A stretch of 8,545 bases of DNA from Anaerobacillus sp. (GCA_007120055.1 SKOL01000467.1:1-8545); one strand, 5' to 3'; numbered from the stretch's first letter, positions 1 to 6,948 are shown. Numbers and translations are program-made. Notes: generated from the letters alone by a model not told the origin.

Positions 1-931
1 AATTACTTTTTTTAGAAAAGAAATTAGAAATATATGCTCCGATCGAAAGGTTAAATATCATATTAAAAATCGGTGCAATTACCCCCAGTTCACCAATAAA
101 GTTAAAAGCTAGTATTGCAGCTAATGCGGTATTACAAAGACCTACATGGAACAGTATAGCCCTAGCATCCTCTTCATTTACTTTAATTATTTTTAACGCG
201 ATATAATATGCAGCACCCATTGGGACTGTAACTTGAATGAGTGTTGCCAACGCAATTAAGGGAAGTAAGTTCATTTCAGAAGTAATTGCTAATTTCCCAC
301 TTCCCACAAGAGTATGCACGATTAACAATAAGGCAATTGATGAACCTAATTTAGTAACTGGTTTAGAGTAATATGCCGCTTGAGGAATTATTCGTTGAAT
401 GGATATACCAATGCTCAAAGGTAAAACCACAATGAGTATAAATGATTTTAATAAATTAAAAAAGGAAAGGGTTATTACTTCACTAGTTATTCCGAATAAT
501 GCGATCGGTGTTAAAATAGGGCTAATTGCTATATCAATTAATGAAGCAGCGATTACTAGTGATGTGTTACCGCCTGCTAAAAATGTATATATTGTTGCTG
601 CTGTGGCACTAGGGACCGTTCCAGCCAAAATTAATCCAGCTGCAATTTCGGGTCTATTAGAAAATAAAAGATGTGCAAGAATAATTGAAATAAAAACTGT
701 TAAAGTCCATTTCAACAAAGTTGCCAATGCCAATTCTCTTTTTTTTGTACGTATCTCTTTAATCGCGTCAATATTCATTGATATCCCAGTAAAAAAAATA
801 ACCATACCTAAAAGAAGGCTAGGAAACCATGGATTTACTACCAGACGTATTGGGATAAAGTACGTGCCAATAGCAACTAGTATGATTAAAAGAGGCAATC
901 TTTTAGAAAAAAATTCAGAAAATCTTAACAT
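1..931 (-). CDS. Bile acid:sodium symporter (BASS/SBF) family transporter, C-terminus cut by the window edge
   Basis: This is an integral membrane transporter of the SBF/BASS fold (PF01758). Relatives carry bile acids, pantoate-type acids or other organic anions. Translation from ATG at 931 gives 310 residues with no stop before the left edge, so only the extreme C-terminus should be missing (family members are about 300-330 residues). About nine or ten hydrophobic segments are visible. Family landmarks are GMVIFFTGISMNIDAI (42-57), the crossover motif GTVPSATAATIYTFLAGGN (104-122) and the second crossover FHVGLCNTALAAILA (261-275). A ribosome binding site, AGAAAGGATC, lies just upstream of the ATG. 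The gene follows the SDR at 993-1766 after 61 bp and probably belongs to the same transcript. Positions that bind sodium in the Neisseria homologue look replaced (K74, A112, T113, V126, H262, C266), so coupling to sodium is doubtful. Family assignment is firm; the substrate is unknown. An open plus-strand frame over this region is only its shadow. Confidence 0.88.
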   Translation of the reverse strand, partial: MLRFSEFFSKRLPLLIILVAIGTYFIPIRLVVNPWFPSLLLGMVIFFTGISMNIDAIKEIRTKKRELALATLLKWTLTVFISIILAHLLFSNRPEIAAGLILAGTVPSATAATIYTFLAGGNTSLVIAASLIDIAISPILTPIALFGITSEVITLSFFNLLKSFILIVVLPLSIGISIQRIIPQAAYYSKPVTKLGSSIALLLIVHTLVGSGKLAITSEMNLLPLIALATLIQVTVPMGAAYYIALKIIKVNEEDARAILFHVGLCNTALAAILAFNFIGELGVIAPIFNMIFNLSIGAYISNFFSKKSN

Positions 932-961
932 TCTATGATCCTTTCTGGCCTAGTAAAAGAT

Positions 962-985
962 ACTAACATTTTGCACAGTGTTAGT
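962..985 (-). repeat. Short inverted repeat in the SDR-BASS gap
   Basis: ACTAACA and TGTTAGT form a perfect 7-bp inverted repeat around a 10-nt loop, in the 61-bp gap between the SDR stop codon and the BASS start. It is AT-rich and is followed on the minus strand by ATCTTTTAC, which is not a proper uridine tract. It is a weak RNA stem-loop or a possible protein-binding half-site pair rather than a clear terminator. A repeat of this size can occur by chance. Confidence 0.3.
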
Positions 986-992
986 TAGGTAC

Positions 993-1766
993 TTACACCA
1001 TTTGCCAACCACCGCATACATTTATGGACTGACCAGTGATATATGAAGCATTTTCAGAAGCTAAAAATAAGACCATCTGTGCCACATCATTCGGTTTACC
1101 TAATCTATTCATTGGAATTGGCCCAATATATTCATTTAATGCCTCTTCCTCAGTGACACCTAATAGTTTCGAACGCTCTTTTCCTATATTCACAAGTAAT
1201 TCTGTTTCCATCGCTCCAGGAGATACTGCATTAACACGAATACCGTAGCGACCGAAGAATTCTGCCATAGATCTCGTTAAACTTATTATACCACTTTTAG
1301 AAACACCATAATGAATAGCCATCGGTCTTGAGGCCTTTGCTGCTACTGAAGCAATATTAATTATACTTCCTTTTTTTCGTTCCATCATCGACCTTCCTAT
1401 TATTTGGGATAAAAAGAACACCGCTTTTAAATTCACTGACATTACTTTTTCCCAATCGTCCTCAGTTATATCTAATATTGATTTCGTTTGCATAATACCA
1501 GCATTATTAACCAACACGTCAATTTTTTCAATTTGTTCTATAACTTCTTTTATAGTTTCACGAACTTCAAAATTATTCGTTATATCAAGACACCTTTCGT
1601 ATACATTTACATCAAATTGACGACATTTCTCACTAACAGAAGAGAGTTTTTCTTTATTTATATCTACAAGAACTAAGTCATAGCCCGATTGAGCGGCTCC
1701 CAACGAGATACCCTCTCCTAAACCTTGCCCTGCTCCTGTTATTAACATCACATTATTTCCCACCAT
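993..1766 (-). CDS. Short-chain dehydrogenase/reductase (classical SDR), NAD-type
   Basis: A 257-residue cytosolic oxidoreductase of the classical SDR family, full length for the family. Visible motifs are the Rossmann nucleotide-binding TGAGQGLG (10-17), D35 at the end of beta-2 (which favours NAD(H) over NADP(H)), D61, NNAG (87-90), and the catalytic tetrad N112, S140, Y153, K157, followed by the VSPG turn (181-184). The serine-tyrosine spacing of 13 is standard. The C-terminus has GQSINVCGG, with Cys where most family members have Asp (VDGG). The start is ATG at 1766 behind AAGGGGGAG, very close to the codon. The gene lies 25 bp after the PPC-domain gene and 61 bp before the BASS transporter. 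The likely role is oxidation of a secondary alcohol, or reduction of the ketone, in the pathway served by the dehydrogenase complex. Butanediol/acetoin-type activity is possible, but SDR substrates cannot be predicted from these motifs. Confidence 0.93.
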   Translation of the reverse strand: MVGNNVMLITGAGQGLGEGISLGAAQSGYDLVLVDINKEKLSSVSEKCRQFDVNVYERCLDITNNFEVRETIKEVIEQIEKIDVLVNNAGIMQTKSILDITEDDWEKVMSVNLKAVFFLSQIIGRSMMERKKGSIINIASVAAKASRPMAIHYGVSKSGIISLTRSMAEFFGRYGIRVNAVSPGAMETELLVNIGKERSKLLGVTEEEALNEYIGPIPMNRLGKPNDVAQMVLFLASENASYITGQSINVCGGWQMV

Positions 1767-1791
1767 ACTCCCCCTTTTCGTAAGTCATACT

Positions 1792-2304
1792 TTAAAAACT
1801 AAAAGGATTTATGAGAAATTTATCACCTTTCCCTCTATTAAACGTGATCGTTTGAAATCCTAATTGTGGTTTAAAGGTACGTAAAGCTTCAATATTTTTT
1901 CCAACTTGAATACTAAATTCTACTGTTACTAATGTTGGGTTTTTACCCGGTAGTATGTGGCCGCCAAATACTTTACCTTTCTCGTTACAAAATATTGCAT
2001 GTAAATGTATATCTGTTTGCCCCTTTTCGTTTCTGCATAAAAAACCTGTACCATTCAATATTTCAATAGGGCCTTCTTCAATAATTGGATCACTGTAAGC
2101 CACTTTCCCGTTTTGGTCTGCTTTAGCATAGACGTAAGTAGCTCTAGATAATGAACCGATGCAAGTTACAACACCAGATTTCACATCATACTTTCTATAT
2201 TCTTGCATAATCCCTTCCATTAAATCTGTACCCACTGTTAAGGATCCTAAAATTATTCCATTTACTTCATCATAAAGAGAGTGATTCTTAGCCTCATTAA
2301 ACAT
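1792..2304 (-). CDS. PPC/DUF296-domain protein
   Basis: A 170-residue soluble protein made up almost entirely of one PPC domain (PF03479, DUF296), the fold also found in plant AT-hook proteins; no AT-hook is present. Family landmarks are GSLSRATYVYA (50-60), EILNGTGFLC (81-90), HLHAIF (100-105) and GGHILPGKNPTLVTVE (114-129). H100, H102 and H116 are the histidine positions typical of the family and could bind a metal; that is an inference. The start at ATG 2304 is well supported by AGGGAGGT nine bases upstream. It has a 125-bp gap in front of it, with a candidate promoter and palindrome, and SDR gene 993-1766 follows after 25 bp. Free-standing bacterial PPC proteins have no settled biochemical role. 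Its place between two dehydrogenases suggests an enzyme or a ligand-binding accessory of this pathway rather than a chromatin protein. Domain assignment is strong, function unknown. Confidence 0.88.
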   Translation of the reverse strand: MFNEAKNHSLYDEVNGIILGSLTVGTDLMEGIMQEYRKYDVKSGVVTCIGSLSRATYVYAKADQNGKVAYSDPIIEEGPIEILNGTGFLCRNEKGQTDIHLHAIFCNEKGKVFGGHILPGKNPTLVTVEFSIQVGKNIEALRTFKPQLGFQTITFNRGKGDKFLINPFSF

Positions 2305-2317
2305 AACTGCCGACCTC

Positions 2318-2338
2318 CCTTTTTAACAGTTTAAAAGG
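2318..2338 (-). promoter_or_regulatory. Imperfect 21-bp palindrome in front of the PPC gene
   Basis: On the minus strand the arms CCTTTTAAAC and GTTAAAAAGG flank a single T. Nine of ten positions are complementary. The second arm runs directly into the ribosome binding site AGGGAGG of the PPC gene. The element also sits where transcription would begin if the candidate extended -10 at 2342-2350 is real, a usual place for a repressor operator. In RNA it could form a six-pair stem next to the ribosome binding site. AT-rich palindromes arise easily by chance, so confidence is low. Confidence 0.3.
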
Positions 2339-2341
2339 ATC

Positions 2342-2350
2342 ATTTTACCA
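2342..2350 (-). promoter_or_regulatory. Candidate extended -10 promoter element for PPC-SDR-BASS
   Basis: The minus strand reads TGGTAAAAT, a TGn extended -10 joined to TAAAAT (five of six matches to the sigma-A hexamer). No good -35 hexamer lies 16-18 bp upstream, which extended -10 promoters can tolerate. It falls within the largest gap in the window (2305-2429), which shows no small gene and no terminator after the upstream SDR, so read-through from upstream also seems likely. This would be a secondary promoter. Confidence 0.28.
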
Positions 2351-2429
2351 AAAATTTGTACCAATTAGTTAATTTCTATATACTGTGTAAATATTTGTCT
2401 CGGTTCTCGTATTTATCAAAATCAAGTTG

Positions 2430-3206
2430 TTACCCAATAGCCATCCCACCACAGACTTTTATCACTTGACCTGTAATATAATTAGAAGTAGGTGAGGCAA
2501 GATACACCACTGCTTCTGCGATATCCTGTGGGTCACCCATCCGCTTAATAGGCTGGGAATCTAGTGGATAGTTCATACCTTTCGTAATTTCAGTTTTTAC
2601 TGAACCTGGTGCGACACTATTACAATAAATTCCATGCTCCCCGACTTCTTTGGCTACCCATTTCGTAAAGGCGATTATTCCCCCTTTTGAGGCCGCATAA
2701 GCAGGTCCTGATCTCCCCTTTCTTACACCTTTTTCATAGGATAGTAGTCCACCAATAATTCCAGAAATCGAACTAATATTAATGATTTTTCCGTACCCTT
2801 GATTAACCATATGAGGATAAATTGCCAATTGAGTGAACAGAAATGTTCCCCGAAGATTAGTATTCATATCTCGGTCCCAATCCTCATCTGTCATTTTCTC
2901 TAAATCTAATCTGCTGCATGTACCAGCATTGTTAACAAGAATATCAATCTTTCCCCATCTATTAATGGTATTGTCTATGACTCTTTTAACCTCTTTTCGA
3001 TTTCTTATATCTGCTTTTTCAAAAACAATCTCTACGTTGGGAAACGCAATCTGAATTTCACTCATTATTTCATCCGCCTCTATAATATCGACGATAACAA
3101 TATGGGCTCCTTCTCTTGCAAGAGCATATGCACATGATGCACCAATACCTCTAGCTGAACCAGTAACGATTGCTACCCGTCCCTTCAAATTACAAGAGTT
3201 ACTCAC
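2430..3206 (-). CDS. Short-chain dehydrogenase/reductase (classical SDR) with an extended active-site loop
   Basis: A 258-residue cytosolic SDR. It shows TGSARGIG (15-22), D40 after beta-2 (NAD(H) preference), D66, NNAG (92-95), N117, a serine pair at 145-146, Y170, K174 and APG (199-201). The distance from the catalytic serine to the tyrosine is about 24 residues, against 13 in the other SDR here, because of a basic insert around 153-166 containing YEKGVRKGR. The C-terminus has GQVIKVCGG, again Cys instead of the common Asp. The start is GTG at 3206, four T residues after GGGGGGGA; the next Met (48) lies beyond the cofactor motif, so GTG is needed. The gene lies 32 bp after the E3 gene, as part of the same operon. 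Two SDRs in one operon may handle two stereoisomers or two successive hydroxyls; this is inference and the substrate is unknown. Confidence 0.92.
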   Translation of the reverse strand: MSNSCNLKGRVAIVTGSARGIGASCAYALAREGAHIVIVDIIEADEIMSEIQIAFPNVEIVFEKADIRNRKEVKRVIDNTINRWGKIDILVNNAGTCSRLDLEKMTDEDWDRDMNTNLRGTFLFTQLAIYPHMVNQGYGKIINISSISGIIGGLLSYEKGVRKGRSGPAYAASKGGIIAFTKWVAKEVGEHGIYCNSVAPGSVKTEITKGMNYPLDSQPIKRMGDPQDIAEAVVYLASPTSNYITGQVIKVCGGMAIG

Positions 3207-3238
3207 AAAATCCCCCCCAATGCTAACGATTGTAAAAC

Positions 3239-4624
3239 CTATACGTGCAAATTAATCCCTTTTGCCATTAAAGCAGCTTCATTAATACTTTCTGAAACTG
3301 TTGGGTGCGCAAAAATAACATCACATAACTCATCTACCGTAGCCTCTAAATGGAGAGCGATTGAAAGTTGATTTACCAATTCTGAAACATGTGGGCCTAC
3401 CATATGGCAACCGAGTACTTGACCATATTTTTCTTCAGAAATAAGTTTCACAAAACCTGATTGATTTCTATGAATCATTGCTCTTCCATTCCCCATAAGT
3501 GGAAAGGTCTTCTCATTTGCTTTATATCCTAATTGAACTGCTTCATTTAATGTTAAACCTATCCCTGCAGCTTCTGGATCTGTATAGATCACTTGTGGGA
3601 CATGGTTATAGTTAAACGAATGAGCTACTCCAGTATGAGCATGTTCAACAGCAAAAACTGCTTCTTTCATTGCGACGTGAGCAAGCATCATTTTGCTCGA
3701 ACAATCACCAACAGCATAAACATTCTTATAAGAAGTTTGGAACGAAGAATTGACTAAAATCCTCCCATTTTCATGAATGATACCTGCTTCATTCAAACCT
3801 AATGTTTCTATATTCGTTTTACGACCCGTTGCAAGGAGAATATGTGATGAAACTACTTCTTCTCCGTTATTTAATTGGACAATTTGTTTGTTTTCATTTA
3901 TCCTTTTAATTCTCTCAACCTTTGTATTAGTGAATAAGCGAACACCTTTTTTGATAAGTTCTTTATATAAGGTCTCTCTAATTAAAGGGTCTAAAGTTAA
4001 TAGGATCTCTTCTTCAGCTTCGATGATCGTTACTTCTAGACCCATATTTTTATAAATTGTAGCAAATTCTAAACCAATTACCCCACCGCCAATAATAGTA
4101 ATGCTCTCCATCTGGAAATCACCCGTTAAGAGTTCATCACTTGTGAATACATTGTCATTCTCATTTATCCCTGGGATTGGTGGAGTTACTGGAATACTTC
4201 CAGTTGCTATAATAAGAGTATCAAAATGAAATGTCTGTTTCTCGTTCCCAGAAACAACTTCTACTTCATTCTTATTTTTTATTTTGGCAACTCCATAAAT
4301 GACATTCACTTTTGACTTTTTCATGAGGTGTTGAATACCCATTCTTAGTTGATCTGTCACTTCATTTTTACTTTTAAAAAGCTGTTTCCATGGTACTGTT
4401 TTAGATCCTTGTTCAACTTCATATTCACTAAACAATGAGCTATTTTTAAAAGTTGACCAAATACCAGTGTTTTCAATTAAACTTTTCGTAGGAATACACC
4501 CTTTATTTAAGCAAGTGCCCCCAAGTTTTTCCTTTTCAATGAGAGTAACCTTACTTCCAAACTGCGAGGCCCGAATAGCAGCAATGTAACCCGCTGGACC
4601 ACCTCCGATGATTCCAATTTTCAT
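3239..4624 (-). CDS. lpdA: Dihydrolipoyl dehydrogenase (E3)
   Basis: A 461-residue flavoprotein that reoxidises dihydrolipoyl groups on E2 and passes electrons through FAD and a disulfide to NAD+. It shows the FAD-binding GGGPAG (7-12), the redox disulfide GGTCLNKGCIPTK with C38 and C43, a second Rossmann motif IIGGGVIGLEFA (177-188) with E202 after its beta strand as expected for NAD, ATGRKT (265-270), AVGD (304-307), and the catalytic dimer-interface motif HPTVSE (440-445). No lipoyl domain is fused to the N-terminus, unlike some acetoin-operon E3 proteins. ATG 4624 is preceded by AGGAGG at seven-base spacing, and this site overlaps the E2 stop codon, so E2 and E3 are probably translationally linked. 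The intact His-Pro active site rules out the 2-ketopropyl-CoM carboxylase branch of the family. Operon-specific E3 copies usually serve the adjacent complex. Confidence 0.97.
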   Translation of the reverse strand: MKIGIIGGGPAGYIAAIRASQFGSKVTLIEKEKLGGTCLNKGCIPTKSLIENTGIWSTFKNSSLFSEYEVEQGSKTVPWKQLFKSKNEVTDQLRMGIQHLMKKSKVNVIYGVAKIKNKNEVEVVSGNEKQTFHFDTLIIATGSIPVTPPIPGINENDNVFTSDELLTGDFQMESITIIGGGVIGLEFATIYKNMGLEVTIIEAEEEILLTLDPLIRETLYKELIKKGVRLFTNTKVERIKRINENKQIVQLNNGEEVVSSHILLATGRKTNIETLGLNEAGIIHENGRILVNSSFQTSYKNVYAVGDCSSKMMLAHVAMKEAVFAVEHAHTGVAHSFNYNHVPQVIYTDPEAAGIGLTLNEAVQLGYKANEKTFPLMGNGRAMIHRNQSGFVKLISEEKYGQVLGCHMVGPHVSELVNQLSIALHLEATVDELCDVIFAHPTVSESINEAALMAKGINLHV

Positions 4625-4635
4625 CTTGTTTCCTC

Positions 4636-5952
4636 CTATATGAATAGCTGCATTGGTTCTTGTAATAAATTCTCAAGTTTCTTTAAAAATAACGCCGCCT
4701 CTGCGCCATCAATGATTCTATGATCAAAAGATAAACTGAAATACACTTCAAATTTACTTTCTGTTTGCGTAATTTTACCTACTCCCAAAATAGCTGATTC
4801 CGGTAGGTTTATAATTGGGGTAAAATAATCAATGCCATACATACCAAGGTTTGTAATCGTAAATGTGCCACCTGATATGTGATCAGGATTTAATGTTTGT
4901 TCTCTTGCTAACTTCACTAGTTCATTTAATGTTTGAACAATCTGTTTCATACTAGCTTCCTCACAATTTGAAATTACAGGAACGAGAAGTCCTTGATCAG
5001 TAGAAGTCGCTACCCCAATATTTATGTTTTCATGATAAATAATTTCATTTTCACCCATTGATGAATTCAATTGTCTAAACTCATTTAAAGCTATCGCACA
5101 AGCTTTAATAAGTTGATGGGTAAAGGTTACTTTTTTCCCCTTTTCTTGAAACGAAGATGTGTTTAAGTACGTTTCATTTAAGGACATAAGATGCGTAATG
5201 TCCACTTTCTTGTGAAGCGTAACATGAGGAATTTCTTTCCAGCTATCGCTCATCTTAGCGGCAATCGCTCTTCTGATTCCGTTAAGTGGAACTCTTTTTT
5301 CATTTTGTGGTTTCTTATTTTTGGATAAACTTTCTAGATCTTCCAAATAAACTCTTTTACTGTCTCTGCCTACCAAATCACTTTCATTGAATTGTAACTC
5401 TTCTACAGCTTTCTTTGCAGTTGGAGTAAGCTTTACAGGCTTTTTCCAATTTTCATAAAACGCTATTACATCTCTTTCATGAATTTGCTTTTTTGGACCT
5501 GTTCCAACTACACCCTCTATGGAAAACCCATGCTCTCTTGCAAAATATTTTGCAGCAGGAGTAGCCAAAACCTCTGAACTAATCCTATTTACTAGTGTTT
5601 TATCGGCGTTTTCGTCATCATTAACGTTCATGTTTTTTGTTTGTTCTTTATTTTTTTGGACGATGTTTTCGTTTACTTCACTTGAAGCAGTTGTCCATTC
5701 AGAAATATCTTCATCTTCTTCTGCAATGATTCCAATAGGAGCTTTAACTAAGCCTGTTTCTCCTACTTTTAATAAAATAAGTCTTAAATATCCATCAGCA
5801 GGTGCTTCGACGACATTTGTTATTTTATCGGTTTCAATTTCGACGAGTTCTTCTCCTTTTGTTACTCTATCGCCTTCGTTTTTTAACCACTGGCTGATTA
5901 CACCCTCAGTCATAGACAAACCAAGTTTAGGCATAGCAATGACTTGAGTCAT
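4636..5952 (-). CDS. Dihydrolipoamide acyltransferase (E2), with one lipoyl and probably two E3-binding domains
   Basis: The core subunit of the dehydrogenase complex: it accepts the acyl group from E1 on lipoyl-lysine and transfers it to CoA. From ATG 5952 it has 438 residues. The lipoyl domain (1-77) carries the lipoyl lysine K43 in ETDKITNVVEAPADG. An Asn/Glu/Lys-rich linker follows (about 86-125). A peripheral-subunit (E3) binding domain spans 129-165 (ATPAAKYFA, VGTGP). A second, degenerate copy spans about 173-209 (LTPTAKKAVEEL, VGRDSKRVYLEDLE). The catalytic domain covers about 220-438, with GTFTITNLGMYG (362-373) and DHRIIDG (410-416), including H411 and D415. An in-frame ATG at 5958 lies only one base from the ribosome binding site GGGGAGG, while ATG 5952 is at seven bases, so 5952 was chosen. 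The gene lies 18 bp after E1-beta. It resembles acetoin-type (AcoC) E2, but the acyl specificity is not visible. Confidence 0.94.
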   Translation of the reverse strand: MTQVIAMPKLGLSMTEGVISQWLKNEGDRVTKGEELVEIETDKITNVVEAPADGYLRLILLKVGETGLVKAPIGIIAEEDEDISEWTTASSEVNENIVQKNKEQTKNMNVNDDENADKTLVNRISSEVLATPAAKYFAREHGFSIEGVVGTGPKKQIHERDVIAFYENWKKPVKLTPTAKKAVEELQFNESDLVGRDSKRVYLEDLESLSKNKKPQNEKRVPLNGIRRAIAAKMSDSWKEIPHVTLHKKVDITHLMSLNETYLNTSSFQEKGKKVTFTHQLIKACAIALNEFRQLNSSMGENEIIYHENINIGVATSTDQGLLVPVISNCEEASMKQIVQTLNELVKLAREQTLNPDHISGGTFTITNLGMYGIDYFTPIINLPESAILGVGKITQTESKFEVYFSLSFDHRIIDGAEAALFLKKLENLLQEPMQLFI

Positions 5953-5959
5953 AGTCATT

Positions 5960-5966
5960 CCTCCCC
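5960..5966 (-). promoter_or_regulatory. Ribosome binding site of E2 that decides the start
   Basis: GGGGAGG on the minus strand lies one base before ATG 5958 and seven bases before ATG 5952. Only the second spacing is suitable for initiation, so the E2 protein should begin MTQVIAMPKLG. Confidence 0.7.
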
Positions 5967-5970
5967 TCTG

Positions 5971-6948
5971 CTAAAATAATTGTTTAAGAATAGCCTTTTC
6001 TATATCGGAATGCTGGGGTAGTATTTCCTTTTCTAATACAGGACTAAACGGTATTGGAGTAAATTGAGCTCCAACCCGTATGATAGGTGCATCTAAATAG
6101 TAAACGAGATCTTCAGCAACTCTCGCTGCTATTTCCCCTCCTACTCCACCAGTTTTTACAGCTTCATGTACAATCACTAACTTCTTTGTTTTCTTCACGG
6201 ATTGATAAATTGTTTCTAAGTCTATTGGTACGATGGTCCTTAAATCTATTATTTCAACAGATGCACCATGTTCTTTTTCAATTTTCTCAGATACTTTTAC
6301 GACATCATTTAAAATTTTTGAATAGCTGACAACGGTGACGTCAGTACCATCCTTTAGTACATTTGCCTTGCCTATTGGGGTAAAGTATTCCTCCTCCGGA
6401 ACTTCCCCTTTCAATGAAAATAAATCTTTATGTTCAAAATAAATCACTGGGTTTTCATCTCGAATAGCGGATTTTAATAAACCTTTAGCATCTTTCGGAT
6501 TCGAAGGGATAACAACCTTAATTCCTGGAATATGCAAAAACATTGCCTCTAACGATTGAGAATGCTGTGCTGCAGCAGATCGTATAGCTCCATCTGGGGC
6601 TCGAAGAACGAGCGGAAGCTTAGCCTGACCGCCAAACATATATCTAATTTTTGCCATTTGATTTAACACTTCATCCATTGCCACACCCAAAAAGTCTGCA
6701 AAGTGCATATCAATTACGGGAATCGTATTTGTCAATGAAGCACCTACACCAGCACCGACAATCGCCGTTTCTGAGATTGGTGTATCTCGAACTCGTCCTT
6801 TGCCAAATTTGTCAGGCAATCCTTTGAATTGGCCAAAAATTCCTCCTTGAGCTGCGATATCCTCTCCTAACAGAAATACACGAGGATCACGTTCCATTTC
6901 TTCTTCCATTGCTTCAAGTGTGGCTTGAGAAAAACTAATTGACCTCAT
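5971..6948 (-). CDS. acoB: E1-beta subunit of a TPP-dependent acetoin/2-oxo acid dehydrogenase
   Basis: The beta subunit of the E1 heterotetramer, which forms half of each thiamine-diphosphate site. From ATG 6948 it has 325 residues, the usual family length. It shows LLGEDI (26-31), TPISETAIVGAGVGAS (56-71) with the conserved E60 that activates the TPP aminopyrimidine ring, DMHFADF (80-86), AAQHSQSLEAMFLHIPG (126-142) with H129, DLRTIVPID in the C-terminal half and HEAVKTGGVGGEIAA in the transketolase C-terminal domain. AQHSQSLEA is shared by acetoin, pyruvate and branched-chain E1-beta; overall character is closest to AcoB, so the symbol is an assignment by resemblance. A longer frame begins at TTG 6978, overlapping E1-alpha, and an ATG at 6954 abuts the ribosome binding site; ATG 6948 has correct spacing and gives the typical N-terminus MRSISFSQA. 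Ten bases separate it from E1-alpha. Confidence 0.94.
   Translation of the reverse strand: MRSISFSQATLEAMEEEMERDPRVFLLGEDIAAQGGIFGQFKGLPDKFGKGRVRDTPISETAIVGAGVGASLTNTIPVIDMHFADFLGVAMDEVLNQMAKIRYMFGGQAKLPLVLRAPDGAIRSAAAQHSQSLEAMFLHIPGIKVVIPSNPKDAKGLLKSAIRDENPVIYFEHKDLFSLKGEVPEEEYFTPIGKANVLKDGTDVTVVSYSKILNDVVKVSEKIEKEHGASVEIIDLRTIVPIDLETIYQSVKKTKKLVIVHEAVKTGGVGGEIAARVAEDLVYYLDAPIIRVGAQFTPIPFSPVLEKEILPQHSDIEKAILKQLF

Noticed and set aside
399..938. Plus-strand open frame of 179 codons
   Set aside because: It lies opposite the BASS transporter, whose minus-strand translation has clear family motifs, membrane helices and a ribosome binding site. The plus-strand product has no recognisable features and is a shadow.
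962..985. Intrinsic terminator between the SDR and the BASS gene
   Set aside because: The stem is only seven AT-rich pairs with a 10-nt loop, and no run of uridines follows, so it is listed only as an inverted repeat.
2343..2357. CodY-box-like AATTTTTGGTAAAAT upstream of the PPC gene
   Set aside because: Four mismatches to the 15-base consensus in an AT-rich gap; this level of match is expected by chance.
2347..2364. Sigma-54-like promoter (TTGG...TTGG), of interest because aco operons in Bacillus use sigma-54
   Set aside because: The two GG pairs are 13 bases apart instead of 12 and the -12 element has GG rather than GC, so it does not meet the consensus.
3221..3234. Catabolite-response (cre)-like sequence in the E3-SDR gap
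   Set aside because: On the minus strand it has three mismatches at constrained positions and is worse on the other strand. It also lies within an operon where no promoter is evident.
3239..4624. 2-ketopropyl-CoM oxidoreductase/carboxylase, suggested by the presence of two SDRs as in epoxide metabolism
   Set aside because: The protein keeps the ordinary E3 active-site HPTVSE motif, and the E1 and E2 partners lie directly upstream, so it is a dihydrolipoyl dehydrogenase.
5519..5947. Plus-strand open frame of 142 codons, and similar ones opposite the SDR, E3, E1-beta and E1-alpha genes
   Set aside because: All lie opposite well-supported minus-strand genes and lack family motifs; the long frames arise from the codon composition of the real genes.
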